Source: an uncultured Sutterella sp. (GTDB taxonomy: Bacteria > Pseudomonadota > Gammaproteobacteria > Burkholderiales > Burkholderiaceae_F). From it: DNA of 64,000 nucleotides. The first letter of the stretch is position 1; every line of letters begins with the position of its first letter. The notes under the pieces were generated by a model. That model saw nothing but the letters and a program-made list of their open reading frames with translations. It was not told the DNA's origin and searched no databases. The stretch spans positions 1 to 64,000 of the forward strand of contig CABQGK010000001.1 in the NCBI GenBank assembly GCA_902463725.1, given 5' to 3'. Shown here in pieces: positions 34,650 to 43,041 of this stretch. The translations under genes were made by a program, and so were the position numbers.

Positions 34650-35741
34650 CTACTGGGTGGGCTGATCGGCGTCACGCTTTTCTGCTTCGGCAAGTGCTTC
34701 AGCAAGCATGCTGACGGCTGCGGCGTAGAAATAACTACGGTTGTAGTAGAGGAAGGCAGAAAAATTCTGTGTACCCAAATAGAGACGCTTTTCGAGCTCT
34801 CCGCCTGCTTCTTGCCAAGGGAGCTCGACAAGTAGCACGGGATGGTCTTGGGCGAGGTCCAAAAGCCCGATGGGCTCGATTCCCGCGCTCAGTAATTCCC
34901 CCACCGTATGGTCTGCGCGAATGCCACTTGACGGGGTAATTTCTGTGCCATTGAGCTTCTGCTTGACAGGGTAAAGTGGCTTTAGCCCAGATTTCCAACC
35001 ATGCTCTCGCAGATAGGTGGCAACACTTGCAATGCCATCGGCTTCATTGGAAATGATGTCAATGAAACCGTCCCCGTCACCATCTGTGCCAAAGCGATTG
35101 AGTGAGCTTGGCATAAACTGACCAAAGCCTACGGCGCCTGCATAGCTACCTGTGACGGACACCGTCGGCAGTTTGTCTCGCCAGCAAAAATCAAGAAACT
35201 CCGCGAGTTCTTTTCGGTAGAACGTTGCACGACGCGTGTAGTCAAAGGCCAGTGTCACCAAGACGTCGAGTACGCGAAAGCGTCCCATGTTTTTGCCGTA
35301 GATCGTTTCGATGCCAATGATCGCCGCGATGGCGTGCCGCGAAACCCCTTGCGTTTCCTCGATATGCGCAAAGAGCTCTGTATGTCGAGCGAGAAAATCC
35401 AAGCCCTTTTGAATCCGCTCCATATTGACCATATTGCGATGGTAGAGGCGGAAATTACGCTCTGGCGTTGTGGCGGGGCCTGTTTTGGGTTTGGGGGTCA
35501 TGTAGCGCTCGGCAAGCGGCGAGTAGCGTGCAAGCGCAATCTCAGTTTCCAGCCATTCGTAGGGAATACCTTTTTGGGTTGAGACTTCCTTGAGAAAAGC
35601 GGTGACCTCCTCGCGTTCAGGATATGTGAGGCCAGCTGGCGGCGGTGCTGCTAGGAGTGGTTGTCGCAATCCATCGCTGATCAGCCCTAGGCCGAGCACT
35701 GCTGCATAGGCTCCTAGCTGGCGACGCGAGATCTTGGGCAT
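34650..35741 (-). CDS. mltB: Lytic murein transglycosylase B
   Basis: This enzyme cleaves peptidoglycan to 1,6-anhydromuropeptides in the periplasm. The 363 aa have a twin-arginine-like N-terminus (SRRQLGAYAAVLGLGL) with no lipobox cysteine, so export via Tat as a soluble protein is suggested, unlike lipoprotein MltB of E. coli. The catalytic glutamate is E145 in IIGIETIYGKNMGRF. Family motifs SYAGAVGFGQFMPSSLNRFG and DGDGDGFIDI follow. Monocistronic. Confidence 0.92.
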   Translation of the reverse strand: MPKISRRQLGAYAAVLGLGLISDGLRQPLLAAPPPAGLTYPEREEVTAFLKEVSTQKGIPYEWLETEIALARYSPLAERYMTPKPKTGPATTPERNFRLYHRNMVNMERIQKGLDFLARHTELFAHIEETQGVSRHAIAAIIGIETIYGKNMGRFRVLDVLVTLAFDYTRRATFYRKELAEFLDFCWRDKLPTVSVTGSYAGAVGFGQFMPSSLNRFGTDGDGDGFIDIISNEADGIASVATYLREHGWKSGLKPLYPVKQKLNGTEITPSSGIRADHTVGELLSAGIEPIGLLDLAQDHPVLLVELPWQEAGGELEKRLYLGTQNFSAFLYYNRSYFYAAAVSMLAEALAEAEKRDADQPTQ

Positions 35742-36270
35742 GAGAGGACACTCCGTTTTTTGTATTGGGAAACGAACCCATTTTAGCAGTGCGTTTGTAT
35801 GTGTCAGCGGTAAGTTGTTTGCTTAACTGGGTTGTTGAGGCGGTGAAGCAGTCTTTTGGGGAAGGCACCTACTTGGGTTTACCGTGCTGACGCTGGAAAG
35901 AAAAGCGTACGTTAGAACGGCATGGGCACAACAGGCAGAGCTTTGCCACTTTGTCGCTAGGCACTGTCAGCAGTAAGCCTTGTGGCGCTTGGTAGCACGA
36001 GGAGATGTTCAGAGAATTTTGTTAGCTATATACAATTCTGCGAACAGTGTTGGCTCTGAGAAGAAAAAGCGGTGCACGCTATCGTGTCATCCGCTCTTGT
36101 TTGTAGCGGACGGGGCGAGGTTCGTTGTGCCTGCCTTTGTCCTCTGGGCGTGGCTAAAGTGCAGGCCACAAAACTAATCGTGTTAATATCTTTGAGAGCC
36201 AGCGCAGAGTCCCGCTCTGCACCGACAGCAGCGTATCAGTCGGGTGTGCTACACCCATAAAGGACTTTAA
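35742..36270. other. 529-bp non-coding gap upstream of the deacetylase operon
   Basis: No convincing gene occurs here on either strand; the short open frames have no ribosome-binding site or family likeness. It is AT-richer than the flanks around 36010-36040, where an imperfect inverted repeat (AGAATTTTG/CAATTCT) surrounds a TATATA. It ends in a hairpin and ribosome-binding site for the next gene. It could contain a promoter with a long leader or the remains of a lost gene. Confidence 0.5.
36242..36256 (+). promoter_or_regulatory. Small hairpin directly before the deacetylase ribosome-binding site
   Basis: GGGTGT (36242-36247) and ACACCC (36251-36256) form a 6-bp stem with a GCT loop, ending 3 nt before the AAGGA of the downstream TTG-initiated gene. 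It may modulate initiation. Confidence 0.35.
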
Positions 36271-37251
36271 TTGACAGAGACTGGATCCCGCGTCACGGGC
36301 TACTTTACCCATGACCTGACCTTGCTTGCTAACCCCATCGAAGATGCGCCCGAGAATCCTGATCGTCTAGGGGCCATTGAGCTGATGCTGATGGCGATGG
36401 GTTTGGGCGGAAAGCTCCGCCGCTACGAGGCGCATGAGGCGCCTGTAGAAATCGTGGCGCTCGCCCACGATGAAGCTTATATCCGTGAGCTCGCGCAGGC
36501 GAGCGCTGGCAAAGTAGAGGCCATTGAGGCTTTGAAAAAGGTAGATACCCCAGTGGGATCGCTTTCCTATCGTGCTGCGCTCAAAAGTGTTGGAGCAGTC
36601 GTTGCTGCGGTGGATGCGGTAATGCACGGGGAGCTCACGAATGCGTTTTGTGCGGTTCGCCCGCCAGGGCATCATGCTGGGCGTCGCAGCGGCGGTGGAT
36701 TTTGCTACTTTAATAACACTGCGGTGGGGGCACTATATGCACAGAAGCGCTGGGGGTTAAAGCGCGTGGCGGTTCTCGACTTCGATGTGCACCACGGCGA
36801 CGGTACAGAGGAGATTCTGGCTGATAACCCCGCCTTTCGTTATTACTCGCTCTTTCAGTGGCCGCTTTATCCGAGTCGTTTGGCCGAGCGGGTTCCGAGC
36901 AATGTCGTCCGTACGCCGCTACCTGCAGGGGCTGGCGGCAAAGAGCTAAGACGCACGCTCGAAGCCGTTTGGCTTCCTGGATTGGAGTCCTTTAAGCCCG
37001 AACTCATCCTGCTATCTGCTGGGTTTGATGCGCACGCCGAAGAGACGATGGCGCAGCTTAAGATGGATGAAAATGATTTTGCCTACCTAACGAGACGCCT
37101 CCTCGATGCCGCGGAAGCATGTTGCAGTGGGCGACTCGTCAGCGTGCTCGAAGGAGGCTACAGTCTTCGTTGCCTCTCGCGCTCGGTGATGACCCATCTC
37201 GCTACCCTCGTCGGGGCGGGACAAGCAACGCGGCAGGAACATGTGCCATGA
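36271..37251 (+). CDS. Histone deacetylase-family hydrolase (AcuC/HDAC-like)
   Basis: This zinc-dependent amidohydrolase of the class II HDAC-like family probably deacetylates acetylpolyamines or an unknown acetylamide. The 326 aa contain RPPGHHAGRRSGGGFCYFNN (H134/H135) and VAVLDFDVHHGDGTEEIL, with zinc ligands D172 and H174 and the third Asp expected in LLSAGFDAHAEE. The start is a TTG at 36271 with AAGGA 7 nt upstream. Its stop overlaps the start of the following transporter gene (ATGA), tying the two together; a transported acetylated compound is a reasonable but unproven link. Confidence 0.9.
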   Translation: MTETGSRVTGYFTHDLTLLANPIEDAPENPDRLGAIELMLMAMGLGGKLRRYEAHEAPVEIVALAHDEAYIRELAQASAGKVEAIEALKKVDTPVGSLSYRAALKSVGAVVAAVDAVMHGELTNAFCAVRPPGHHAGRRSGGGFCYFNNTAVGALYAQKRWGLKRVAVLDFDVHHGDGTEEILADNPAFRYYSLFQWPLYPSRLAERVPSNVVRTPLPAGAGGKELRRTLEAVWLPGLESFKPELILLSAGFDAHAEETMAQLKMDENDFAYLTRRLLDAAEACCSGRLVSVLEGGYSLRCLSRSVMTHLATLVGAGQATRQEHVP

Positions 37252-38549
37252 AAGAACATCTTAAAAGTGGGGTACGCCTCTCAGAACTTTGGGCTTGGGC
37301 GTTTTATGACTTTGCTAATTCTGGCTATACGACCGTGGTACTAACAGCGGTCTTTAACGCCTATTTTGTCAATGTCATTGCCGCGCACACGGACTACCCT
37401 ACGCTACTTTGGACCATTGCTGTTGCGCTCAGTAACGCGGTGAGCCTTGTACTGATGCCCATGGTGGGTCTTATGGCCGATGCGCGAGCTGCGAAAAAGC
37501 GCGCGCTCCTTATTGCAACGCTTTTGTGTGTAGTTGGCACCCTCGGACTCGTGAGCTCTGAGCCAGGGACATTGTTGCTGTCCTCTGTGATGATCATCGT
37601 GAGTAACGTTGGCTATAACGTCGGTGAGTCGCTCTGCTCTGCATTTCTGCCGGAGATCGCTCGAGAAGAGAGCGTCGGTAAGGTCTCTGGTTGGGGGTGG
37701 GGACTTGGCTATATGGGCGGCTTGGTGACGCTTGCTGCCGCCATTGGTTGGGTCTATTACGCCCAGAGCGCACTTCTGAGCGCAGATCGAATTGTGGACG
37801 GCACGTTGCTTATCACCGCGGCTGTCTATGCTGTGGCCGCTACGCCGCTTTTTCTCTTTCTTAAAGAACGTAGCCAACCGCGTTTGGCGCAGAGTCAAGC
37901 GGGCTGGCGCGCAGCGCTACGTGATAGTTTCTCTGAGTTACGTACCACGCTAGGGTCACTAAATCGCTATCAGGACTTTGCGCGCTTAGCGCTTTGCGGC
38001 TTTTTCTATCAGGCGGGCGTTTCGGTTGTGATTGCGCTTTCCGCTGTTTATGCCACGGCGGTGATGGGTTTTAGCACCGAAGATACGCTTGTGATGGTCT
38101 GTGCGGTGAATGTCACCGCAGCGCTCGGGGCATTTGCCTTTGGCTATGTGCAAGACCGAGTTGGGCACAAGATTGCGTTAGCGGTGACGCTTTTTATTTG
38201 GCTCGCCATGATTGGCACGGCAGCGGTTGCCAAAACCCCAACGCTTTTTTGGATTGCAGCGAATTTAGCAGGCATTGCGATGGGCTCGAGCCAGTCGGCG
38301 GGACGTGCCATGGTGGCAGTTTTTGCCCCAGCACAGCGCTTGGCCGAATTCTATAGTTTCTGGAACATGATGCTCTGGCTATCGGCAATCGTCGGCCCGC
38401 TTACGTATGGGGTGATGACAGCCGTTTTTGATAACAACCATCGCTTAGCGATCCTCGTTACGGGGCTCTTTTTTGTAGCCGCACTCATCGTGCTTTTGCG
38501 TATCGATGTCGAGCGTGGTCGGCGCGCATCGGGGAATGTGGCAAGCTAG
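37248..38549 (+). CDS. MFS transporter, UMF1/Atg22-like family
   Basis: This 433-residue inner-membrane transporter has about 12 hydrophobic segments. The N-terminus ELWAWAFYDFANSGYTTVVL is the hallmark of the UMF1 family (YxQ/Vacuole effluxer Atg22-like). ADARAAKKR lies in the loop after TM2, and SGWGWGLGYMGG follows in mid-protein. The ATG at 37248 overlaps the deacetylase stop; the frame open from 37119 lies inside that gene. The substrate is unknown; Atg22 relatives export amino acids. Confidence 0.9.
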   Translation: MKEHLKSGVRLSELWAWAFYDFANSGYTTVVLTAVFNAYFVNVIAAHTDYPTLLWTIAVALSNAVSLVLMPMVGLMADARAAKKRALLIATLLCVVGTLGLVSSEPGTLLLSSVMIIVSNVGYNVGESLCSAFLPEIAREESVGKVSGWGWGLGYMGGLVTLAAAIGWVYYAQSALLSADRIVDGTLLITAAVYAVAATPLFLFLKERSQPRLAQSQAGWRAALRDSFSELRTTLGSLNRYQDFARLALCGFFYQAGVSVVIALSAVYATAVMGFSTEDTLVMVCAVNVTAALGAFAFGYVQDRVGHKIALAVTLFIWLAMIGTAAVAKTPTLFWIAANLAGIAMGSSQSAGRAMVAVFAPAQRLAEFYSFWNMMLWLSAIVGPLTYGVMTAVFDNNHRLAILVTGLFFVAALIVLLRIDVERGRRASGNVAS

Positions 38550-38726
38550 GTCAGTGTAACCTTCCCAACTCTACTTAAGCCCAAAGGTGGGCGCACCGTT
38601 TCTTGTGCTCAACCAATGGAGAATCGCGTCAAGCGATGCTTGCGTGGCACAATGCTTGATAGGAGTGTGGTGGCGCCGTCGCTTGCGCGGTGGTGTGCCC
38701 GAAGAGATCAGAATCAGAAGGAGATA

Positions 38727-38752
38727 GCGTAGCCTAGCACTATAGGCTGCGC
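38727..38752 (+). promoter_or_regulatory. 10-bp hairpin next to the DUF4272-like gene start
   Basis: GCGTAGCCTA (38727-38736) pairs with TAGGCTGCGC (38743-38752), with one G-T pair and a 6-nt loop, ending 13 nt before the ATG at 38766. No T-run follows. A translation-control structure or a protein site is possible. Confidence 0.4.
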
Positions 38753-38765
38753 GATATTGAGAATC

Positions 38766-39389
38766 ATGACAGAAGTCGCTTTGAAGAGACGAGAACGTGC
38801 GCTAGCGCTGGGTAAACCCTATGGTTTGAGCGGCGCGCCCGAGGTTGTGCCACTCATGCAAGAGGGCGCAGAGGGCATCAAAGGTTTTAGTGTGATCTGT
38901 CGTCGATTAGGCGCGGCTTATTTTGTGAGAAAACTTGCCCTCGCACTGCTTGAGGATGAGGACAATGAAGTGCTCTGCGCACAGGTACGCGCGGATGCGA
39001 AGGTCTACTCGGTGGACTACGATATGACACCGAGAGAAGTGGCGCTCACTCATGGGGATGCGGGCTCGCGCGATTTGCGCGAGATGGCATCGCTCGGGGA
39101 AGCCATGGCCGTACTGGTGTGGATTTTGGGCGGCTTGCCTGCGCCGCTCGATCCAACTAAGCCAGCGGATGTGGAAGCGGTTGCCCGCTACGTTGAGCAA
39201 CGCGAGCAAATTCAAGGTTTGTGCGAGCGCTCTCGTATGGGGGATACCGAAGAAATTGCTGACGTGATTGATCTCTACCGCCTCTATGCAAAGGCCGGCG
39301 TCGGCGATGAGCGCTTGGTGCGCGGCCGACGCGTTGCGCTCGAGTGGCTGGTTTCTGGGAGCAACGACTGGTATCGGCTCAAACTCTAG
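38766..39389 (+). CDS. Hypothetical protein, possibly DUF4272 family
   Basis: This is a soluble 207-residue protein with no signal peptide. The C-terminal ERLVRGRRVALEWLVSGSND followed by W resembles the end of DUF4272 proteins (RxxALxWL...DW), and the mid-region LREMASLGEAMAVLVWILGG also fits. The assignment is tentative and the family has no known function. The ATG at 38766 is chosen over a TTG at 38757; no clear ribosome-binding site is visible, but a hairpin precedes the start. A clean terminator follows. Confidence 0.65.
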   Translation: MTEVALKRRERALALGKPYGLSGAPEVVPLMQEGAEGIKGFSVICRRLGAAYFVRKLALALLEDEDNEVLCAQVRADAKVYSVDYDMTPREVALTHGDAGSRDLREMASLGEAMAVLVWILGGLPAPLDPTKPADVEAVARYVEQREQIQGLCERSRMGDTEEIADVIDLYRLYAKAGVGDERLVRGRRVALEWLVSGSNDWYRLKL

Positions 39390-39450
39390 CGAGCTCTGAT
39401 CGGGTTGTTACGCTTGTGTTGATGCGTACGAGAGAGCGTGTTGGAAACGC

Positions 39451-39477
39451 CACGGGGACCTATCGGTCCCCGTTTTG
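39451..39477 (+). terminator. Terminator of the DUF4272-like gene
   Basis: ACGGGGACC (39452-39460) pairs with GGTCCCCGT (39465-39473) over a TATC loop, followed by TTTG. Confidence 0.85.
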
Positions 39478-39486
39478 TCTGTGCGG

Positions 39487-40116
39487 TTAGCGGCGTGCCT
39501 CCCAAAGAAGTAGTGCGCCAAAAACACCAAAGAGTGCGCCCGCAGTGCCGTCAATGAATCGTGCAGCTTTCATGTAGCCGCGACGCATCGCAGGTAACCC
39601 AAAGATGAGGGCGACGGTGCTGAACCAGAGGAAGGTTTCCGCAATCACCACGGCAAAAATTGTCCAGCGCAAGCTCACCGACATGTCAGGCGACAAAAGC
39701 ATGGAGAAAATGGAGCTAAAGTAGATCACCGCTTTGGCGTTGGCCAAGTTGGTAAAGAGCCCCATTAAGAAAGCACGCATCCGTGAGACGGGTAGCTCGC
39801 TCTTATGGGCACCGCCCGCACTCGCCACGGGCTTTTTTAGGGCGCCCTTGAGCAGGTTATAGGCCATCCAAAGCAGGTAAAGGCCACCGGCGAAAAGTAG
39901 CCCACGGTGTAGCCAAGCAAATTGCTCAAATACCCACTGTAGTCCGATCAGTGAGAGACCTGCCCAAAAGGTCACTCCCAGTGTGATCCCTGCCACACCG
40001 CAGAGCGCTTCGATACGGGATCGCGAGACGGCGGTTTGCGTCACAAAAAAGAAGTCTGGCCCCGGTGTCATAAGAGCAACGAGGTGGATGACGAGCAGAG
40101 AGAGAAAAAATGTCAT
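39487..40116 (-). CDS. LysE/RhtB-family amino acid exporter
   Basis: This 209-residue inner-membrane exporter has about 6 hydrophobic segments. The N-terminal VALMTPGPDFFFVTQTAVSR is the family signature, and GLFTNLANAKAVIYFSS is the second conserved block. The ATG at 40116 (MTFFLSLLVIHL) is chosen; the frame extends to 40197 without a signal or conserved sequence. It probably exports threonine, homoserine or similar amino acids; the substrate is not assigned. Monocistronic, convergent with the gene to its left. Confidence 0.92.
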   Translation of the reverse strand: MTFFLSLLVIHLVALMTPGPDFFFVTQTAVSRSRIEALCGVAGITLGVTFWAGLSLIGLQWVFEQFAWLHRGLLFAGGLYLLWMAYNLLKGALKKPVASAGGAHKSELPVSRMRAFLMGLFTNLANAKAVIYFSSIFSMLLSPDMSVSLRWTIFAVVIAETFLWFSTVALIFGLPAMRRGYMKAARFIDGTAGALFGVFGALLLWEARR

Positions 40117-40293
40117 AGCTTTGTTGGCCGTGTGCTTAGGACAAAGTGCAATGCAAAAATTATAGTGACGCGCACTGCACTCGCCTATAAGGCGCACGCC
40201 TTAATGGCTCTTGTGGTAATGGCTCTTGTGGTTGTGTGTGAATGCCTGAGTTCAAGCATCCTCTATAATGTGCCCGCAAGCAGGAGAACAATG

Positions 40294-40325
40294 AAAAAAG
40301 CCGCTAAGTTGTCAACCGAGCGGCC
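40294..40325 (-). terminator. Terminator of bamD
   Basis: On the minus strand GCCGCT pairs with AGCGGC (complement 40319-40324 and 40300-40305), followed by TTTTTT. Confidence 0.8.
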
Positions 40326-40346
40326 TTTCACGTGTGCTTGTACCGA

Positions 40347-41117
40347 TTACTGCTGTGGCTTATTGAGTTCAATAATACGGCGCGTGTCGGTGGCCAAATC
40401 ATTGAGCTGCAGAGCGTCGTAGCTCTGTGCAATGAGTTCGAGCGCTTCATCGCGTTGCGGCGTGTTCTGGAACTCCCGAACGACGCGCTGTGCGCGCTCA
40501 ATGGCGGCCACATAGGCGTGACGCACGAAATAGTATTTCGCCGTGGAGAGTTCGTGCTGAGCCTGTGCGCTCACGAGCTGCTGCATGCGGCGACGAGCTT
40601 CAGGGGCGTACTGACTGTCAGGGAAGCGCAGAACGAGTTCTTTGAAAATGTCGAATGCTTCACGGGCAGCGTTGGCATCGCGTTCAGCAACGTCATCGTT
40701 GGTGAGCCAGCTAAACCAGCCGTCCGTCTCATTGAGCGTTGCTAGCGCCTTCATGTACATGACATAGGCACTGTTTTCAGAATTAGGATAGGACTGTAGA
40801 TAGCGGTCAGCAGCCTGAATGGCCTGCGCTGCATCGCCGTCTTTCCAGTACGCATAGATGAGTTCGACTTGCGCCTGTTGTGCGTAACGGCCGAACGGGT
40901 AGCGAGCCTCGAGCTTCGCGTAGTAGTCTTTGGCCTGCGTCCAGTTTCCATCATCGAGATTGGAGCGGGCTTCCGTATACAATTTGTCCGCCGACCAATC
41001 GATGGTCGGGTCTTTGTCGAGCGAATCCAGCCAAGAGCAAGAGGCCGTTGCCAGCGTAATGGCGGTTAGCAGAAGGCTTCGGACGACGAAGCGCTTAATA
41101 GGAAATTTAAAATTCAT
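40347..41117 (-). CDS. bamD: Outer membrane protein assembly factor BamD
   Basis: This essential lipoprotein of the BAM beta-barrel insertion complex is anchored in the outer membrane facing the periplasm. The 256 aa have a lipoprotein signal with the box TASC (lipidated C27) and TPR-like repeats: WSADKLYTEARSNLDDGNW, KLEARYPFGRYAQQAQVEL and KELVLRFPDSQYAPEARRRM. The start ATG (41115-41117) overlaps by two bases the divergent ATG of rluD (41116-41118). No clear ribosome-binding site precedes it. Confidence 0.95.
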   Translation of the reverse strand: MNFKFPIKRFVVRSLLLTAITLATASCSWLDSLDKDPTIDWSADKLYTEARSNLDDGNWTQAKDYYAKLEARYPFGRYAQQAQVELIYAYWKDGDAAQAIQAADRYLQSYPNSENSAYVMYMKALATLNETDGWFSWLTNDDVAERDANAAREAFDIFKELVLRFPDSQYAPEARRRMQQLVSAQAQHELSTAKYYFVRHAYVAAIERAQRVVREFQNTPQRDEALELIAQSYDALQLNDLATDTRRIIELNKPQQ

Positions 41118-42186
41118 GACGAGCGAAACCGAGAAGAATTTAGCTGATTATAACGACCTCTCCGAGCTTGAGCGTGGAGATGACGATGACACTTTACCAA
41201 GTTTCACCGTTGAAGGGGTATGGGGTGAGCGGCTAGATAAGGTTTTATCTGCTGAGCTTGCTGACGTCTCCCGAGCACGCTTGCAGAAGTTGATCGAACT
41301 AGGCAAAGTCACGGTCAACGGGGTGGTGGTGGAAAAGGTCCGCCAGAAGGTCTCCGAGGGTGATGAGATTGCGCTACTTGAGGAGCCGCATATTGACGAG
41401 TTACTGGATGCACAACCTCAGGACGTCCCGCTTGATGTGATTTACGAAGACGAGGCGATCATCGTGATCAATAAAGCCCCTGATCAAGTGGTGCACCCTG
41501 GGGCGGGTAACCCCGATGGAACAGTCATGAATGGGTTGCTCTATCTTTATCCCGAGCTCAAAGAGGTGCCGCGCGCAGGTATCGTACATCGCCTTGACCG
41601 AGATACGAGCGGCTTGATGGTCGTGGCTCGAACACTCCCAGCGCAGACTCTGTTGGTGCGACAACTGCAAGCGCGTACGGTCAAACGCGAGTACTGGGCA
41701 TTTACGCTCGGTAGCGCCGCGGTGGACTTTACTGTTGAGGTGCCGATTGGGCGCGATCCTAAGAGTCGCACGCGCTTTAAAGGTTTCCCGGGGAGCGTCG
41801 GCGTGAAGGCAAAACCCGCGCGCACGCGCGCTCGTTGCGTGGGTTGGAGTAGTTGGGATGAGCTGCCCGTCTCTTGGGTGGCGTGCCGCTTGGATACGGG
41901 TCGCACGCATCAGATCCGTGTTCACCTCACGGGCGAGGATCTGCCGCTTATCGGGGATCAGGTCTATCGCGGGCGAGCCCCAGGCTTTATGGTCAAGTTG
42001 GAAAACGAGCTCGACTTTCATCGGCAGGCTCTGCATGCCTCCCGACTCGGCCTTTTGCACCCCGTCACGGGTGAGTACATGGAGTGGTTTGTAGAGCCTC
42101 CGCTCGATATGATCGATTTGATGGATCAGCTCGGGTTTGGTCCCTGGGACCGCCCTGTTAATGTGTTTGAAAAAGAATTGGTGTAA
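41116..42186 (+). CDS. rluD: 23S rRNA pseudouridine synthase RluD
   Basis: This enzyme isomerises uridines in helix 69 of 23S rRNA. The 356-residue product has an N-terminal S4 RNA-binding domain (GERLDKVLSAELADVSRARL, about 33-95) and an RluA-type catalytic core with RAGIVHRLDRDTSGLMVVA (catalytic Asp in RLDRDTSG) and RLDTGRTHQIRVHL. An acidic 25-residue extension precedes the S4 domain. The ATG at 41116 has AGGA about 12 nt upstream. It shares bases with the divergent bamD start, so its promoter must lie inside bamD. Followed 3 bp later by pgeF. Confidence 0.94.
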   Translation: MTSETEKNLADYNDLSELERGDDDDTLPSFTVEGVWGERLDKVLSAELADVSRARLQKLIELGKVTVNGVVVEKVRQKVSEGDEIALLEEPHIDELLDAQPQDVPLDVIYEDEAIIVINKAPDQVVHPGAGNPDGTVMNGLLYLYPELKEVPRAGIVHRLDRDTSGLMVVARTLPAQTLLVRQLQARTVKREYWAFTLGSAAVDFTVEVPIGRDPKSRTRFKGFPGSVGVKAKPARTRARCVGWSSWDELPVSWVACRLDTGRTHQIRVHLTGEDLPLIGDQVYRGRAPGFMVKLENELDFHRQALHASRLGLLHPVTGEYMEWFVEPPLDMIDLMDQLGFGPWDRPVNVFEKELV

Positions 42187-42189
42187 CGA

Positions 42190-42984
42190 ATGGCAGAACT
42201 TTTTAAGCCGGGTCTAGACATTATTCAACCGCAATGGCGAGCCGCAGCGCCGCGAGGCGTCGATATGCTCTTTACGTGTCGTAATGGGGGCGTCTCGAGC
42301 GGTCCTTGGGGCTCAGCCGATGGGGTCATGGGGCTCAATTTGGGAAACCATGTCGGCGATGTGCCAAGCTGTGTGCGCATGAATCGCAATATCGTTTCGC
42401 AGTTGGTGCCCACAGATCCCAAATGGATGCGCCAAGTGCATGGCACAACGATTGTTGAAGCCGATAGCGTCACCGAAGAGACCGAGGCCGATGCGGCCTT
42501 TACCATGACGCCAGGGGTGGTATGTGCGGTAATGGTGGCGGACTGTTTACCCGTGCTTCTTGCCGATCAAGAAGGTGCTGTGGTCGCAGCGGTGCACGCG
42601 GGTTGGCGGAGCCTTGCTGCGGGCATTATTCAACGCACGATCGCACGTATGGCTGCTGCTGCGGGGCGACCGCTGACGTTGTCGGCATGGTTGGGGCCAC
42701 GCATCGGAGCAGCGGATTTTGAAGTGGATCCCGAGGTGCTCGAGGCGATGCTTGAAACGCTCCCTGACGCGCGGCGCGCCTTTACGCCAAAAGAGGGCTC
42801 TGACCGACTCACCGCTGACTTAGCGCAGCTCGCCAAGATGGCACTGTTGGGTGCTGGGCTTGAGGAACGCAATATTGCCGACTGTGGCCTTAACACCTAT
42901 GGCGATAAGCAGCGCTTTTATAGTTATCGGCGCGACGGCGAAAAATCAGGTCGCCACGCTGCGCTCGTTTGGATAAAGCCCTAA
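42190..42984 (+). CDS. pgeF: Peptidoglycan editing factor PgeF / laccase-domain purine nucleoside phosphorylase
   Basis: This cytosolic zinc protein of the YfiH/COG1496 family removes wrongly incorporated amino acids from peptidoglycan precursors and is also reported to have purine nucleoside phosphorylase activity. The 264 aa show LFTCRNGGVSSGPWGS, RQVHGTTIVEAD, CAVMVADCLPVLLAD and AAVHAGWRSLAAGI, which carry the conserved His/Cys ligands, and a C-terminal FYSYRRDG. It directly follows rluD, the normal betaproteobacterial order. Confidence 0.93.
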   Translation: MAELFKPGLDIIQPQWRAAAPRGVDMLFTCRNGGVSSGPWGSADGVMGLNLGNHVGDVPSCVRMNRNIVSQLVPTDPKWMRQVHGTTIVEADSVTEETEADAAFTMTPGVVCAVMVADCLPVLLADQEGAVVAAVHAGWRSLAAGIIQRTIARMAAAAGRPLTLSAWLGPRIGAADFEVDPEVLEAMLETLPDARRAFTPKEGSDRLTADLAQLAKMALLGAGLEERNIADCGLNTYGDKQRFYSYRRDGEKSGRHAALVWIKP

Positions 42985-43041
42985 AATTCGCATTCCCAAA
43001 ATTTCTACCCCAAATTGCATTACTCAGAGAGATAAACGTTT

